DNA of 64,000 bases from Cokeromyces recurvatus (lineage: Eukaryota > Mucoromycota > Mucoromycetes > Mucorales > Mucoraceae), in NCBI RefSeq assembly GCF_025118155.1, contig NW_026251391.1:1082773-1146772 (forward strand). The letters run 5' to 3'. Every line of letters begins with the position of its first letter. The stretch's first letter is position 1. Of the stretch, positions 47,814 through 60,078 are shown in pieces. Position numbers and translations under genes: made by a program. The notes beneath the pieces were generated by a model, which saw only the letters and a program-made list of their open reading frames with translations, was not told where the DNA came from and made no database searches.

Positions 47814-47850
47814 TCCTTGATGTCATTCAAGATTTACAATTTGTCTTCAT

Positions 47851-48050
47851 AACGTTCTCGATAGACACCTTACTTGACAAGCAAATAAGTCAACTCTTTT
47901 TTTCATTTAGTTGCGTCGCAGCTAAGGATATCTGCCTAGCCTACGGAGAACGTTCACAGTTAACACTACTTCCATGCCCTGTGCAATCCTACAGCATGGA
48001 CTTAGATATCACAGAGATATCGAAGAGATATATGGTATCTGCGTAACTGT
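47851..48050. repeat. 201-bp direct repeat, copy 2
   Basis: Second copy of the repeat at 47613, separated by a 37-bp spacer; only one or two substitutions are visible. Confidence 0.93.
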
Positions 48051-48258
48051 GTTTGTTTATGAAGAAAAAAGGGCTTTAGAAATAAATAAATACTTAGCTT
48101 CAACAATTGTTCAATTTTAGTTTTAAGCAATTAAAATTTCCATCAAATTTGTTAAATGCTTACGTGTTTATGGAAATGGAGGAAAAAAGTCTTGGATAAA
48201 AAAAAAAAAAATAATTGTTGACGTGTTGAAGAAAAAAAAGTCACACATTGGTTTTGTA

Positions 48259-49985
48259 CTGTGTTTTCCAAATTATTTGAAACATGAATTCGATTTTTTT
48301 GAAATACAAATTCAAATTATTTGAAATAGAAATTCCATTCATTTTCAAAGATAAATGTAATTAATTGGAAAAAAAAATTAAAGACAAGTTAAATAACAAG
48401 ATATTCGTTTATTTTCTAAAGATACTATAACCACATACTTTCTTCACTCAAAGAATAAAACCGATTGCGTAATAATACAGTTGAAACTGTTTTATGCGTT
48501 TCTTATGTAATTATTCATTATCGAAAGAGTTTGTTTTGGTCTTATATTTATAATAATTACAACAGATAACATTTAATATATCAGAATATATCAAACCCTG
48601 ATTATAAAAACCGCATAGCTTTTATTCTTATCACTTCTTCTTTCCTTTTCTCTACTTATTACAGCTTTCATAGTATGAAACGTAAAGGGAAATTCCCCTT
48701 GACCCTAAAGAAGAGAGGGTCACTCATAAAAAAAGAGGTATGTAACAGAATAAGGAAAGGATTACCTAATAGTATGCACACTCATAGTGTCTTTGTAATA
48801 GCGAGTAAAACTCTTCCCAAACCTGCTGCTGCTACTACCAACTATGATGAACTCCTAGAAGACTCTGACGATAATTTTCTACCACAAATAAAACTTCGCA
48901 AGAGAACAAGTAAGCTTCATTATATTGAACTAACAAAGTAAAAACTGATAAATGGAAATTAAGGTCAAGAAAACTTATCATTCAAGAACTATAAAGAATA
49001 TGAAGAAACAGAGCGTACCACTGTCCAATAAAAACAATCGACTGAACAAGATAATCCTTTATTTTTTTTTTGACAATAACACTCACAGCTTTATCAGTTA
49101 AAACTACTCATGTTAAAAAAGACAAAGGTAAAGGAAAGACAATTGATATAGCTCCTACTACCAAAGAAAAAGGTAAGGTCTACTCCCACTATATGATTGC
49201 AAAGCCAAGTCTGTTCAAATAGATCAACATAGACTTTTAATTCAAACAAATGATTATTCTTTTGAATTTCACTTTAAAAAGAAATCCAAAAAGTCAGAAA
49301 AGAATACTACTGCTGATGAATTGACTCCTATGTATTTTGCTGATGATGCACTTATTTGGGCTATAGATCCTGAACAAACTGATATTTATACTGCTGTTGA
49401 CTCTGGTACTTCTGACAAGAAGAAAAGGATCTCTACTGCTCCCAAAGATAACCAGACCACCGACTTATCTAAGAAAAGAATTATTGCCTTTGGTAATGCT
49501 AAATTTGGTAGCTCTGTAAAAGGAAAACTTCCTGATTCTACTAGACGGATAATGGGCGCAATTAAGAAAATGTCTAAAGAATTAAAAGGAAACACTTTTA
49601 TCTATGTTGATGAATATTTGACTAGTCAAGCATGTAACCATTGTAAAAATTGAAACTTGACTAATATTACTACAACCGAATCGAAGCGTAAACTTCATGC
49701 TGTACTCAAGTGCAACTCTTGCAGTACGGTATGGAATCGTGATGTGATGGATGCTAAAAACATAAACTACATTTCTACGTACGTGTCACAACATAAAAAT
49801 AAAAGACCTCCTGAATTTCAGAGATCTTCAATCTCTATAACAGGTTTGTATGTATTATATTATTATCTATCACTCTCGCTAACCTTTTCATTTTACCTTT
49901 TTTTCTTTTTCAAATAATTTCTTCTAATTGATATTTCAACTAAAATTTATTTTTATTTCAAAAAAAAAATATTTGAAAAATACAG
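48259..49985 (+). mobile_element. TA-flanked TIR element carrying a Fanzor gene
   Basis: Left end TA-CTGTGTTTTCCAAATTATTT (from 48257) and right end, reverse-complemented, TA-CTGTATTTTTCAAATATTT (ending 49987) form imperfect inverted repeats, both followed inward by TTTGAAAT motifs. The only coding remnant inside is the Fanzor gene, so it is a nonautonomous Tc1/mariner-type carrier. End assignment is by eye. Confidence 0.6.
48675..49917 (+). pseudogene. Fanzor (eukaryotic TnpB-like RNA-guided nuclease), degraded
   Basis: The C-terminal half carries all three RuvC motifs of Fanzor/TnpB: WAIDPEQTDIYTAVD (RuvC-I Asp), YVDEYLTSQACNHC (RuvC-II Glu plus first zinc-ribbon CxxC), and LKCNSC...VWNRDVMDAKNI (second CxxC and RuvC-III Asp). 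One TGA (49651-49653) separates the CxxC pairs, and only about 85 residues lie between RuvC-I and RuvC-II, shorter than I expect for Fanzor1, so an internal deletion is likely. Upstream exons 48675-48940, about 49100-49172 and about 49190-49320 look like N-terminal remnants, with uncertain joins. Fanzor proteins are OMEGA-type nucleases found in many fungal transposons. This copy is probably inactive. Confidence 0.8.
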
Positions 49986-50051
49986 TAAGTATCAAGAATT
50001 ACTCTTTGGCTTTTTTAGTATTCCTAATAATAAAATCCGTTTCATAGCAAC

Positions 50052-52111
50052 ATGCATTTACCTGAAGAATACAGAAACTACAAATTGTCTACTGTGAATG
50101 AAATTCCTATTCATTTTTTTTCTATCAATAGTGCAAGCAATTGGGATTTTGAATCGTATTTTAGTCAAACACACTCTAATCTTAATAAGTACAAGAACTT
50201 CAAAAAAATTGTAAAAGATTATAACGACGATCTCAATTTGATCTCTCAATCAAAGGAGGTTCCAAATATCATCAAAGAATATGCTATTCATTTACTAAAT
50301 AAAATAAAAGTGAGTGACTAAATATTATTTACGTAAAACATTAAAGTAATAATATTGAGTTTTAGCCCAGCAAAGCCCAGTTAAAGACCAGAGCTACAAA
50401 AAAAAGGAGAATATCAAGTATGGGAATTATTTTCAATGGTCCAATTAACGGTGGAACTATTAATGCAACTGTCAATAATTCAAGTGATGATAAGGTTTGT
50501 TTGATACAGTGATACAGGTCAATATATAATTAAAATTTTTTTAAGAGAATTTATGAAGAACAGCAAAATTCTGTAGAAAGATTTGATGAACAAGAGTCAA
50601 GTGCAAATAATCAAGAAAACCTTGACGAACACGTATGTAGCTGGCCCAAAAAATCTTTATAAATAAAGGCCTTATATATTTCTTTTCTCCACTTGATTTA
50701 GGAACCCAGCATTGGAACTGAATGGCTCAGATTTATTAAGAAGCATCAATTGTTATTTCATCCATTTAGGTAAATATTTAGCGTACAGCATTGTTGTATA
50801 TAAACTAATGAATATACTTTTCTTTACATTAGTCCTGTAGCCAATAATATCATTAGATCTGGTGATGGAATTTCCCCAAGACCTTACTTGGATAGGAGCT
50901 TATATGAAAAGCATATGGAAAGTCACGATGTAGAGCAATATACACTCCCGACTGTATTATGTGATCATCTTGATCCTGCCATTGATGCTGTAACTATGTA
51001 CATTTTAAATAGTGTAAACATACTTAATATATTTTTTTTTTATTTAGACTGATTTGGTTGAGTTTAAGAAAGAAATCAGAAAATTATCGGTTTTAATATT
51101 AAAAGAAGAAGAAAGAGCACAAAATGAAAATGAATGCTTGGAATTTCTTGAAGAATTTCTCAATCAAGTGTAAACTATATTTATCTTTTTGCTTCCATTT
51201 GCACCAATTGACTATATTTTTTCTAGGCATAAGATGTATACATCACCAGTTAAATATAATTCCAATGAAGACGCCTTTAATCAACTATATACATGGCCAT
51301 ACCTTGGTTTAATTGGCAGGAGTGTCAACACTGATGAATGTAAGGGATATTTTATTCAAGGGCAGCCTGTCTTGCAAAGTATGAGTCGGCAGTTGAAGGA
51401 AGTAGGTATTTTTGCGGATAAAAGATCCCAATATAAGTCGGATGGATTAGTAAAGCTTCTTAATTTGAAGGACCTTGAACTCCTTTTACTTGAAACTTCT
51501 GGGCATTTCGAAAATAATGATAAGGTAAAAATCAGTCTAGACCATCACAAAGGGGTGTATGGCATCCTAGCAATGCTCAAGTGCATTGCTGATGAATACT
51601 CTTTCGCTTCTGTTGCCAAGTTTAGTCAAGTAAAAGTATTTTTTTTACACGCAGCTGGTAATGTATTATTTTGTCAGATAGTATTGAATTCTAATATTTG
51701 TATTTAGAAACCAAATTGCACTTGTGGAGCATGCGTTATCAACCCGATGGGCTATTTGACCTTTGGAGAGAGTTATGCTTGGAAGTCAAACCACACTTTG
51801 AAGATAGAGCAATATTTTTACCACAGTTGATCAAATTTTGTTGGAATACAAAGGTAATAATAATAGGCGTACTTGAATAAATTAGACATACTAAATGACT
51901 TTTTAAATAGTGTCTCTTAGAACAAGCAGTAAAGAATATTATAGATATCAAAAAGGAACATCAAGAAAATAGTTCAAAGTTCCGATATAATCCTGAAAGC
52001 TATACCCAACTAAGCAGCATTGTAAACCCTGTGATAGTAAAATTGACCAAAGAAGAAGATAGCACTGGTATGGGTGATCTTGGACCCATGTATTCCCCAC
52101 CTCATCATTGA
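50052..52111 (+). CDS. PD-(D/E)XK nuclease-like protein, gene 2
   Basis: Nine exons (50052-50309, 50366-50494, 50546-50632, 50702-50769, 50833-50989, 51048-51169, 51227-51657, 51708-51853, 51911-52111) join in frame to 532 residues with good GT-AG sites and no stop. The N-terminal ~270 residues are polar. The C-terminal half has FADKRSQYKSDGLVKL and LELLLLETSGHF, then KISLDHHKGVYGILAMLK, which gives Asp, Glu and Lys spaced as in PD-(D/E)XK enzymes, followed by LHLWSMRY and LEVKPHF. The arrangement DGL...(L/I)E-x-x-G is shared with the gene at 38383. It sits directly after the Fanzor element inside a transposon nest yet has kept its frame. Function unknown. Confidence 0.65.
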
Positions 52112-52244
52112 ACATCGCTGTACTGTATCATACTATAGACCACTGGGTTTGATACTATACATTTTTTTCCTACATAAAAGATTCATATTATTATTTTATT
52201 GCATTCATCACCATTTGAGCTTATTTTCTTGAAAATTTTGATAT

Positions 52245-52560
52245 TTCTTGTAAAATATCAAATAATATAAAGATAAAAGAGTCAACGTGACTGAATAATA
52301 GTTCATTTTATTTATGAATTGAATTGATGGGGGTATTTATAAGAATTGTTAAAGAGGCTTGAGATAAGATGTGAATCAGAAAAGTGTTAGTTACGACTGA
52401 ATAAGATATGTTATAGATAATGAAATCTTAGAAGCTTTAATATTGTTTGATGGAGTGGATCAAGAGAGTTTCAGGAGAATTTAGATAGAGTTCCCTAAAT
52501 AAATTTATGACCTACATGTTTAGTTAAGAAACATGACATTATAAGTCAGCTTATAACAGA
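52245..52560 (+). repeat. dispersed repeat, copy 2
   Basis: Matches 35740-36065. It lies immediately before the right-hand remnant of the split Tc1-like element. Confidence 0.8.
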
Positions 52561-52759
52561 AATCAATAAAAGTGCAAGATGATCAAGTACATGGATCATT
52601 CTAGCAATGAAATCAGCGGGTTCAATAGGAGCATTCTTATCACCAAAAACTATCTTGACCTAACTCGGATGAGCAGCAATTGGTTTCAAATACTTGGAGG
52701 TACACTTGATTTGAAACTATGCTGTATTTAGGCTAAATTTCATCACCACTGATACCAGT

Positions 52760-53027
52760 GCTCAATTGAAGTAAACCATATGGTGGAGAATAGAAACAAA
52801 GACTATAAATGCGTATATCTTCCTCCAAACTCTCCAGAATTGAATCCAATTGAACAATTCTAGACTATAGTTTAGCATGAAGAAAAGTGTAATCAGCTTA
52901 TGGAGTCTGAAACACTTGCACAAAGAATAACTGAAGCATGTAATGATGTCTCTTTATCTCACCTTGTCAACATTACTCAACACTCTAAAAATCATTTCCA
53001 AAAATGCTTAAACAAAGTGCCTATTTA
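52760..53027 (+). pseudogene. Tc1-like transposase, C-terminal part
   Basis: Encodes NKDYKCVYLPPNSPELNPIEQF then, after stops, LMESETLAQRITEACNDVS and a Cys-Leu ending, aligning with YGCVYLPAYSPELNPIEQFW and the C-terminus of the intact transposase at 45380. It is the missing half of the remnant at 42780. Confidence 0.8.
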
Positions 53028-53117
53028 AATAAAATGCTCCATATTAACTTCCAAATTAAGTTCAAATTTTGTTTGAATTTAATTGGTTGAATATTCCATT
53101 TTATTTTCGATGCACTG

Positions 53118-53169
53118 TACATTAAATATTTTAAGGAACAGGACTTACACCAGCATTTTTTTTTTAGAA

Positions 53170-53219
<50 letters not shown>

Positions 53220-53659
53220 AAAAAATAAAAAAATAAAAAAAAAAAAAAATAATAATTTTGCTCTACATTTTAGCGTGCAAATTGTTACGAGTAGTTTTTG
53301 TTTATTTTTTTGTTAATTAGTTGAATAGACTTTTTATGGAAATTAACTTAATTAATTCATGAATATAATTAAACCAGCTTAAAACTTGTGTTTTCATTTA
53401 TTCAATTGTATAATGCTGATAAAGTTTATAAAGTATCTTGATGCTGTTGTTGTGTGGCTCTTTATTGTGTATCATTTTTAAATTTTGCAAAATCATTGTA
53501 TATTTTTCTCCCCTACTGACAACCCATATGCTGCTCCTAACAAAAAAAAAAAAAAAAAAAAAATGTATTTTATTATATTGTACACACAATACTATGCACA
53601 TAAAATAATTTTTTGAATCGCGCGTTCTTTTTTTTTTTTTTTTTTTATTACTACTTACA
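53118..53659. other. poly(A)-rich boundary and PKA leader
   Basis: Right of the transposon nest: an interrupted A run from about 53169 to 53250, another A run at 53541-53561, and a T-rich leader ending at the PKA start. No gene. Confidence 0.5.
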
Positions 53660-55199
<1,540 letters not shown>

Positions 55200-56835
55200 A
55201 CAAAGAAAAAAAGTGTAGTGATTAGTTTTCTCTTTTAGAAAAAAAAAAAAAAAAAAAAGAAAATAAAATTTGAGATATATTCTTTCTTTTTTGTTTGCTT
55301 GCTTGCTTGCTTGCTTGATTATTTTATTAGTTTAATAATTTATTTTTATGTATGGAATATATTGTAGATTTATTACCAAGGTTTCACCCTCTATCTTCTT
55401 TCTTCTCTCTCACTCTCCCCTCCCCGCCAGTTGTCAGAGATAACTTAAAAAAAAAACGTGTTTATGTGTGGGGGAATGAAGGGATAAACATGCAGCATAT
55501 ATTTATCATATGAAATTGGTTTCTAAACAATTTGTTAAAAAAACTACAATACTAGGAAATAGTAAGCATATAATTACTTGGTAAATGAGTGAAACTACTA
55601 ATGTCTATGTTTTGGATCAAAATATGTACATATTTGTATATAATACATGATGTCATAATTGTCCTATTTAGGAATAAGGAGTAAAATACAGAAAGTAACA
55701 TACCATATTTGAATATATCAGTTTCTATAAACTAGACAAACTTACAACAAAAAACAAACTAGGATATATTTATTTTATAATAGATTAAGCAGAAAAAAAA
55801 GGAAAAAAAAAGGCTGAAAAAGAGGAAAATCATATCATATTACCCTATTCTATTATTACAAGAAAAGAAAAAAAAAAAGGGATATATGACTCGTATAAAT
55901 CATGGTCTATAATACAATAAATTTGATCTGATATAAAAAAGGAATTAATAAATTTGTGTTCCTTGTTGATTTAATATCAATATTAAACTGTTTCCTACAT
56001 TTATAACGTATGTTTCTTTCTTATTATGAATAGCTGATACTAATTACATGTATTACTGCATTTATAAAATATAAATGTCAATACATACGCGTACAATGGT
56101 TGAATCATACATAACTTTCTCTTCAAATGTAAACAACCATTGCCTTTTTTTTCTTTAAGTTTATTTGAAAAAAAAAAAAAAGTATGATGCAATAATAAAT
56201 AGACTGTATATTTTATGCGGTCAATCTTACCGACACTTATATTCTTTCGGTAATTAGAAATGAAAGACAGCGGATATAGTCACCGCTGCGGTCGATGTTA
56301 CCGACCAAGATGTTAATAGCTCAGCATTTCTTTTTATTTTTTTTTTTTTTTTTTTTTTTTTTGATCTGTGGAAAAGAAAATATAAAATTTAGAAGGTTTC
56401 CTTTATTGAAATAGTGTTAGACATTAATGTGAAAAAGAAAAAGTAGAAGAAAAAGAAACTAAAGTCACCCTTTTTTTATTTTCTTATACATTTCTTTTTG
56501 TATGCTTTTTATTTTCCGTGATAATTTTTTTGGACCTGAATTTTGATCAGTTAGAGATAAACAAAACGATCTGTTTTTTTGTGTTGTTAAACATGATAGA
56601 CATTATGATGCGGAGAAGGGTTTGTTCAAAGTCAGCTATATATCTCTAGGAAACATATTTGTGAAGGGATCCGATATTCTAACTTTAGTAAATATCAACA
56701 ACAAGGTTTCTACTCTAACCTTTGAATAAAATGTCTTAGAATTACATATAAAAAGGCAAACTATTTTCAGGTCAAAAGTTTTTTTTTATCATCATTATTA
56801 TTTTATTCACTTTATATTAAATACAATAAAACAAC
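55200..56835. other. intergenic
   Basis: No gene recognised in 1.6 kb. It contains A/T runs, a GCTT run (55296-55316), and an odd GC-richer patch around 56215-56310 with repeated CGGTNA / TTACCGAC motifs (GCGGTCAATCTTACCGAC, GCGGTCGATGTTACCGAC). Confidence 0.5.
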
Positions 56836-57341
56836 ATGCAAGGAAATATTGAACACTATCTCGCTTATGGTTCTGTTAAGAGTGCCTGGGTTACTCTTTT
56901 CATCACTGCTATTATTTTGGGTGTCCTTTACGTGATTAGACCTCTTGTTAGTGATGACTCTGATGTTAGTGACATCGAAGCTGCTGATAAGAGATCTGGT
57001 GGTGGTTTCTTGGTAAGTTTATATGAATATATATTTATTTACTGGAAATGTATTAATTTTTTTTTCCATTTTTAACATTATAGTCACGTATTAATACTTC
57101 CTATAATGCTATGAAAGATAACGCCTTCTATCATTTGATTGCTCTTTGTTTGAATAGTTTCGGTATGGGTTCTACCAAGGCACTCAGTATTCTTTCTTGG
57201 ATTTACTTTATCATTAATGTTATTTATGGCCTTGGTCTTTTGTTCATTGATCACAAGATAATTCGTGGTATTTGTAATCTTATCTTCTTTGTCTTGGTTT
57301 TGATCATGTATATTCTTGCTTTCAAAGAAGGTGGTTGGTAA
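56836..57341 (+). CDS. small multi-pass membrane protein, possibly MAPEG-like
   Basis: Two exons (56836-57012, 57084-57341) encode 144 residues with four hydrophobic segments: about 17-37, 74-88, 95-117 and 121-138. A short acidic loop (SDDSDVSDIEAADK) follows the first. The pattern N..A...NAFYHLIAL and later IRGICNLIFFVLVL faintly recalls MAPEG proteins (microsomal glutathione/eicosanoid enzymes), but key residues are not convincing. Use of C-ending codons is somewhat higher than around it. No signal peptide. Function unassigned. Confidence 0.72.
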
Positions 57342-58169
57342 ATAGTAATACTATTTACATTAAAGATTATTACAACAATAACAAAAAAAAAAAACAAAAA
57401 CAAAACAAAACAACAAAACAAAAAAAAAAGATACCTTACTCAATTTTTTCTTTACACACACATTTTCACTTTAAAAAAATATATATTATAATATACAATA
57501 ATCTGCAGTTTTATTTTTTTTTTCTTGATTTTATTAATACACTTATTTACTTTATTACGTTCTTTTGCTTCCCCATCCCCTAATATAATAATAAAACATA
57601 GCTATGATATACAAATTTAAAGATTTCTTTTAATAATTACAGATGTGTGTATTAATATTGATATGTTGTTAAAATTATATTTATATGATGACTCTTACTA
57701 AATCTTATATATTTATATAAAAGAAGACAGTCTCTAATTTAGATAGGATGATCTATTTCATTAATTCAGTATATATGATTAATTAATTTATAACTGAAGG
57801 GAAATTAATAAATAGAAAACTATTTTTTTATTAATTCATATGTATAAATAGCTGGTATTGACATCGTCTATAATTAGCTATCATAAAGTAAACAAACAAA
57901 CAAGCAAGCAAGCAAGTAAGCAAAATTAAAAGAAAAATAATTGTAGATTGTCATTAATAATGTAATGTAGAGCTTATAGCAAAGATGTTACTAAAGTGGA
58001 AATGTTCTTGTCAATTGTATAATTCTTTACCTTAATAGAGCAATAACTAGTTTCCCTTTTTTTTTTATGATATTTCGAATGAGCTTATCCATTTTTGCAT
58101 AAATTATAGTTATGCAAAAATGATATTTATCTTTGATTTATTGACTGGTTTGTAAAGGGCTTTAATTAG

Positions 58170-58215
<46 letters not shown>

Positions 58216-58314
58216 TGTTTCAAAGATCACAGCTTCATTTCTACGTAAAATTCATTTTTATTACATTATCAAAATCAACTTTTTCTATTAAACACGTGGT
58301 ATAATAAAATAAGA
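57342..58314. other. intergenic, poly(A) run
   Basis: No gene seen; A run of about 43 at 58171-58213. A short inverted pair, TTTTTGCATAA ... TTATGCAAAAA, lies at about 58092-58121. Confidence 0.5.
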
Positions 58315-59057
58315 TGAGTATATTTGATGGTCATATATTAGAGAGTACCCCGCATTGGCTGTTGACAAATTTGTCGAAAATTGATCCGCTTTATATATTT
58401 TACCATTAGCCACGTTCATTCAAGTCAAATGGATACACGCATATAATACTTCGAAGCTGCTCTAATTATTGAACTATCTTTATTTAGATCACTTGGATGG
58501 TATTGAAAAAAACTTTCTTTCAATGTAAAATATATTGTTCAGAACAGACAGCAAAGATTATACCCGAAGACCATAACTCAACATACAAAACGACCTAAAT
58601 AAAGTCATGTTGATGATTTATTAGCTCCTATACCATATCATACATCTATTCTTATTGAAATGTCAGAATATGGTTCACTTAGACTAACATTTCTTCCTGC
58701 TAATCATTCTATTGTATCTTCTCTGTAAGTATATAAATATTTAAAAAGAAACAACAACAACAGATACATTTGATTAAAAAACACATGTACTAGTATATCG
58801 TTATGATTTGTATTGTACGGCTAATCCAAATTATATGAAATATTTGAAATACTTCTTTAGAGAATACACAATTCCATCCATGCGACTTTGATTATTCATG
58901 TTCTGATTATAGCTGCAACTTAATTAGTATTTATCCTATACAAAGTATTAATAACCAAGCTATTCATTATATAGATTCAAAACATGTGAAAGACCTTATT
59001 CAATCTAATTTACCTTATCAATGTAAACCACATAGTCAATGGATAAATTATATTTAA
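58315..59057 (+). pseudogene. unrecognised gene fragment(s)
   Basis: Two coding-like stretches: 58610-58723 (LLAPIPYHTSILIEMSEYGS, with a GTAAGT donor after it) and about 58860-59057 (HPCDFDYSCSDYSCNL, ending in TAA). They do not join in one frame through the visible splice sites, and the upstream ATG at 58315 is followed by a stop after 31 codons. They are probably parts of a decayed secreted Cys-containing protein. I do not recognise the family. Confidence 0.3.
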
Positions 59058-60078
59058 TAATGCCATTAAAATAGGGAGAGGGAAGGGGGAGAAGAAAAAC
59101 AAAAGTACTAATTATCAATCATATTGCTTTTACCTTTTTCTTTCCATTCTTCGTTAAATGAAATTGTATCGTTTTATAATTTTGTCAAGCCAAAAATGTT
59201 TACGCTGTGTGTCGCCCATGGTGAATGGGAAGCAATCAATTAAATACGGGAATTATTACTCAGTCATGGATGTCAACTTGGATAATCACTTTCATTAGAT
59301 ACGTTATCTCCTAAACGAAGACGACTGTTGTTATCTTTTGAGTCGTCAACTTTTACAAATATTTATTCAAAAACTCTGTCCTCTCCAGAAATGTGGGGGG
59401 GGAGAGGAAGAAGATACAGCATTTTTTTTTAATATCTGTATAATATTTAATAGTAAGAGAATGACTAATTTTAAAAATAAATAAGCGTGTACATCCATCC
59501 AATTTGAGATCGTCATCATATACATATATATATATATATGTATATATATCGCTGAATAAAACAATACAAGTCTTCCCAAATACTCCAGCTTTTATAGTTT
59601 CAAATAGGCAAGTGTCCATCTAATTCCGAGTAATAATAATAAAAGTTTTGACGTTAATAATCATTCTAGTATTGAAGATATGAAATATACCTTTATAATA
59701 GTAAAACTCTAAAGGGCTTGTCATAAGATGATCACTGACGCGATATATAAGTGAGACTTGAAACACTCTTATTTTATATATATACACATATTTTATATGT
59801 GTATAAGGAGAGCTATAAACTGAAAATGATTATTATCAATAAATAATTGATGAGCAGTTATCGAAGAAAATTATTCTATTCATTTTATTTTACATATTAC
59901 TCTCTTTTACCCTTAGCTTGATTATATCTTTTTCTTTAATAATCAAACAAATAAAACAAAAATAGGACGTTAACAATAAGAATTAATTTAATGTTATGTG
60001 TTTAAAAAGTGTTATAGTCATATAAATAAAAAATGTAACAATATATAAATATGCATACAAAAAAAAAAAAAAAAAGAT
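59058..60078. other. intergenic
   Basis: No gene recognised; TA-dinucleotide run near 59522-59550. Confidence 0.45.

Larger units (their letters stand above)
42649..53117 (+). mobile_element. old Tc1-like element split by nested insertions
   Basis: The two ends are inverted repeats of about 70 bp (CAGTG...AAAATGGAA...CCAATTAAATTC...TTGAACTTAATTTGG at 42649-42722 and reverse-complemented at 53050-53117), about 85% identical. The left arm is followed by transposase N-terminal remnants (42780-43640), the right arm preceded by C-terminal remnants (52790-53025), both on the plus strand. The 9 kb between belong to other elements and genes. Confidence 0.65.
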
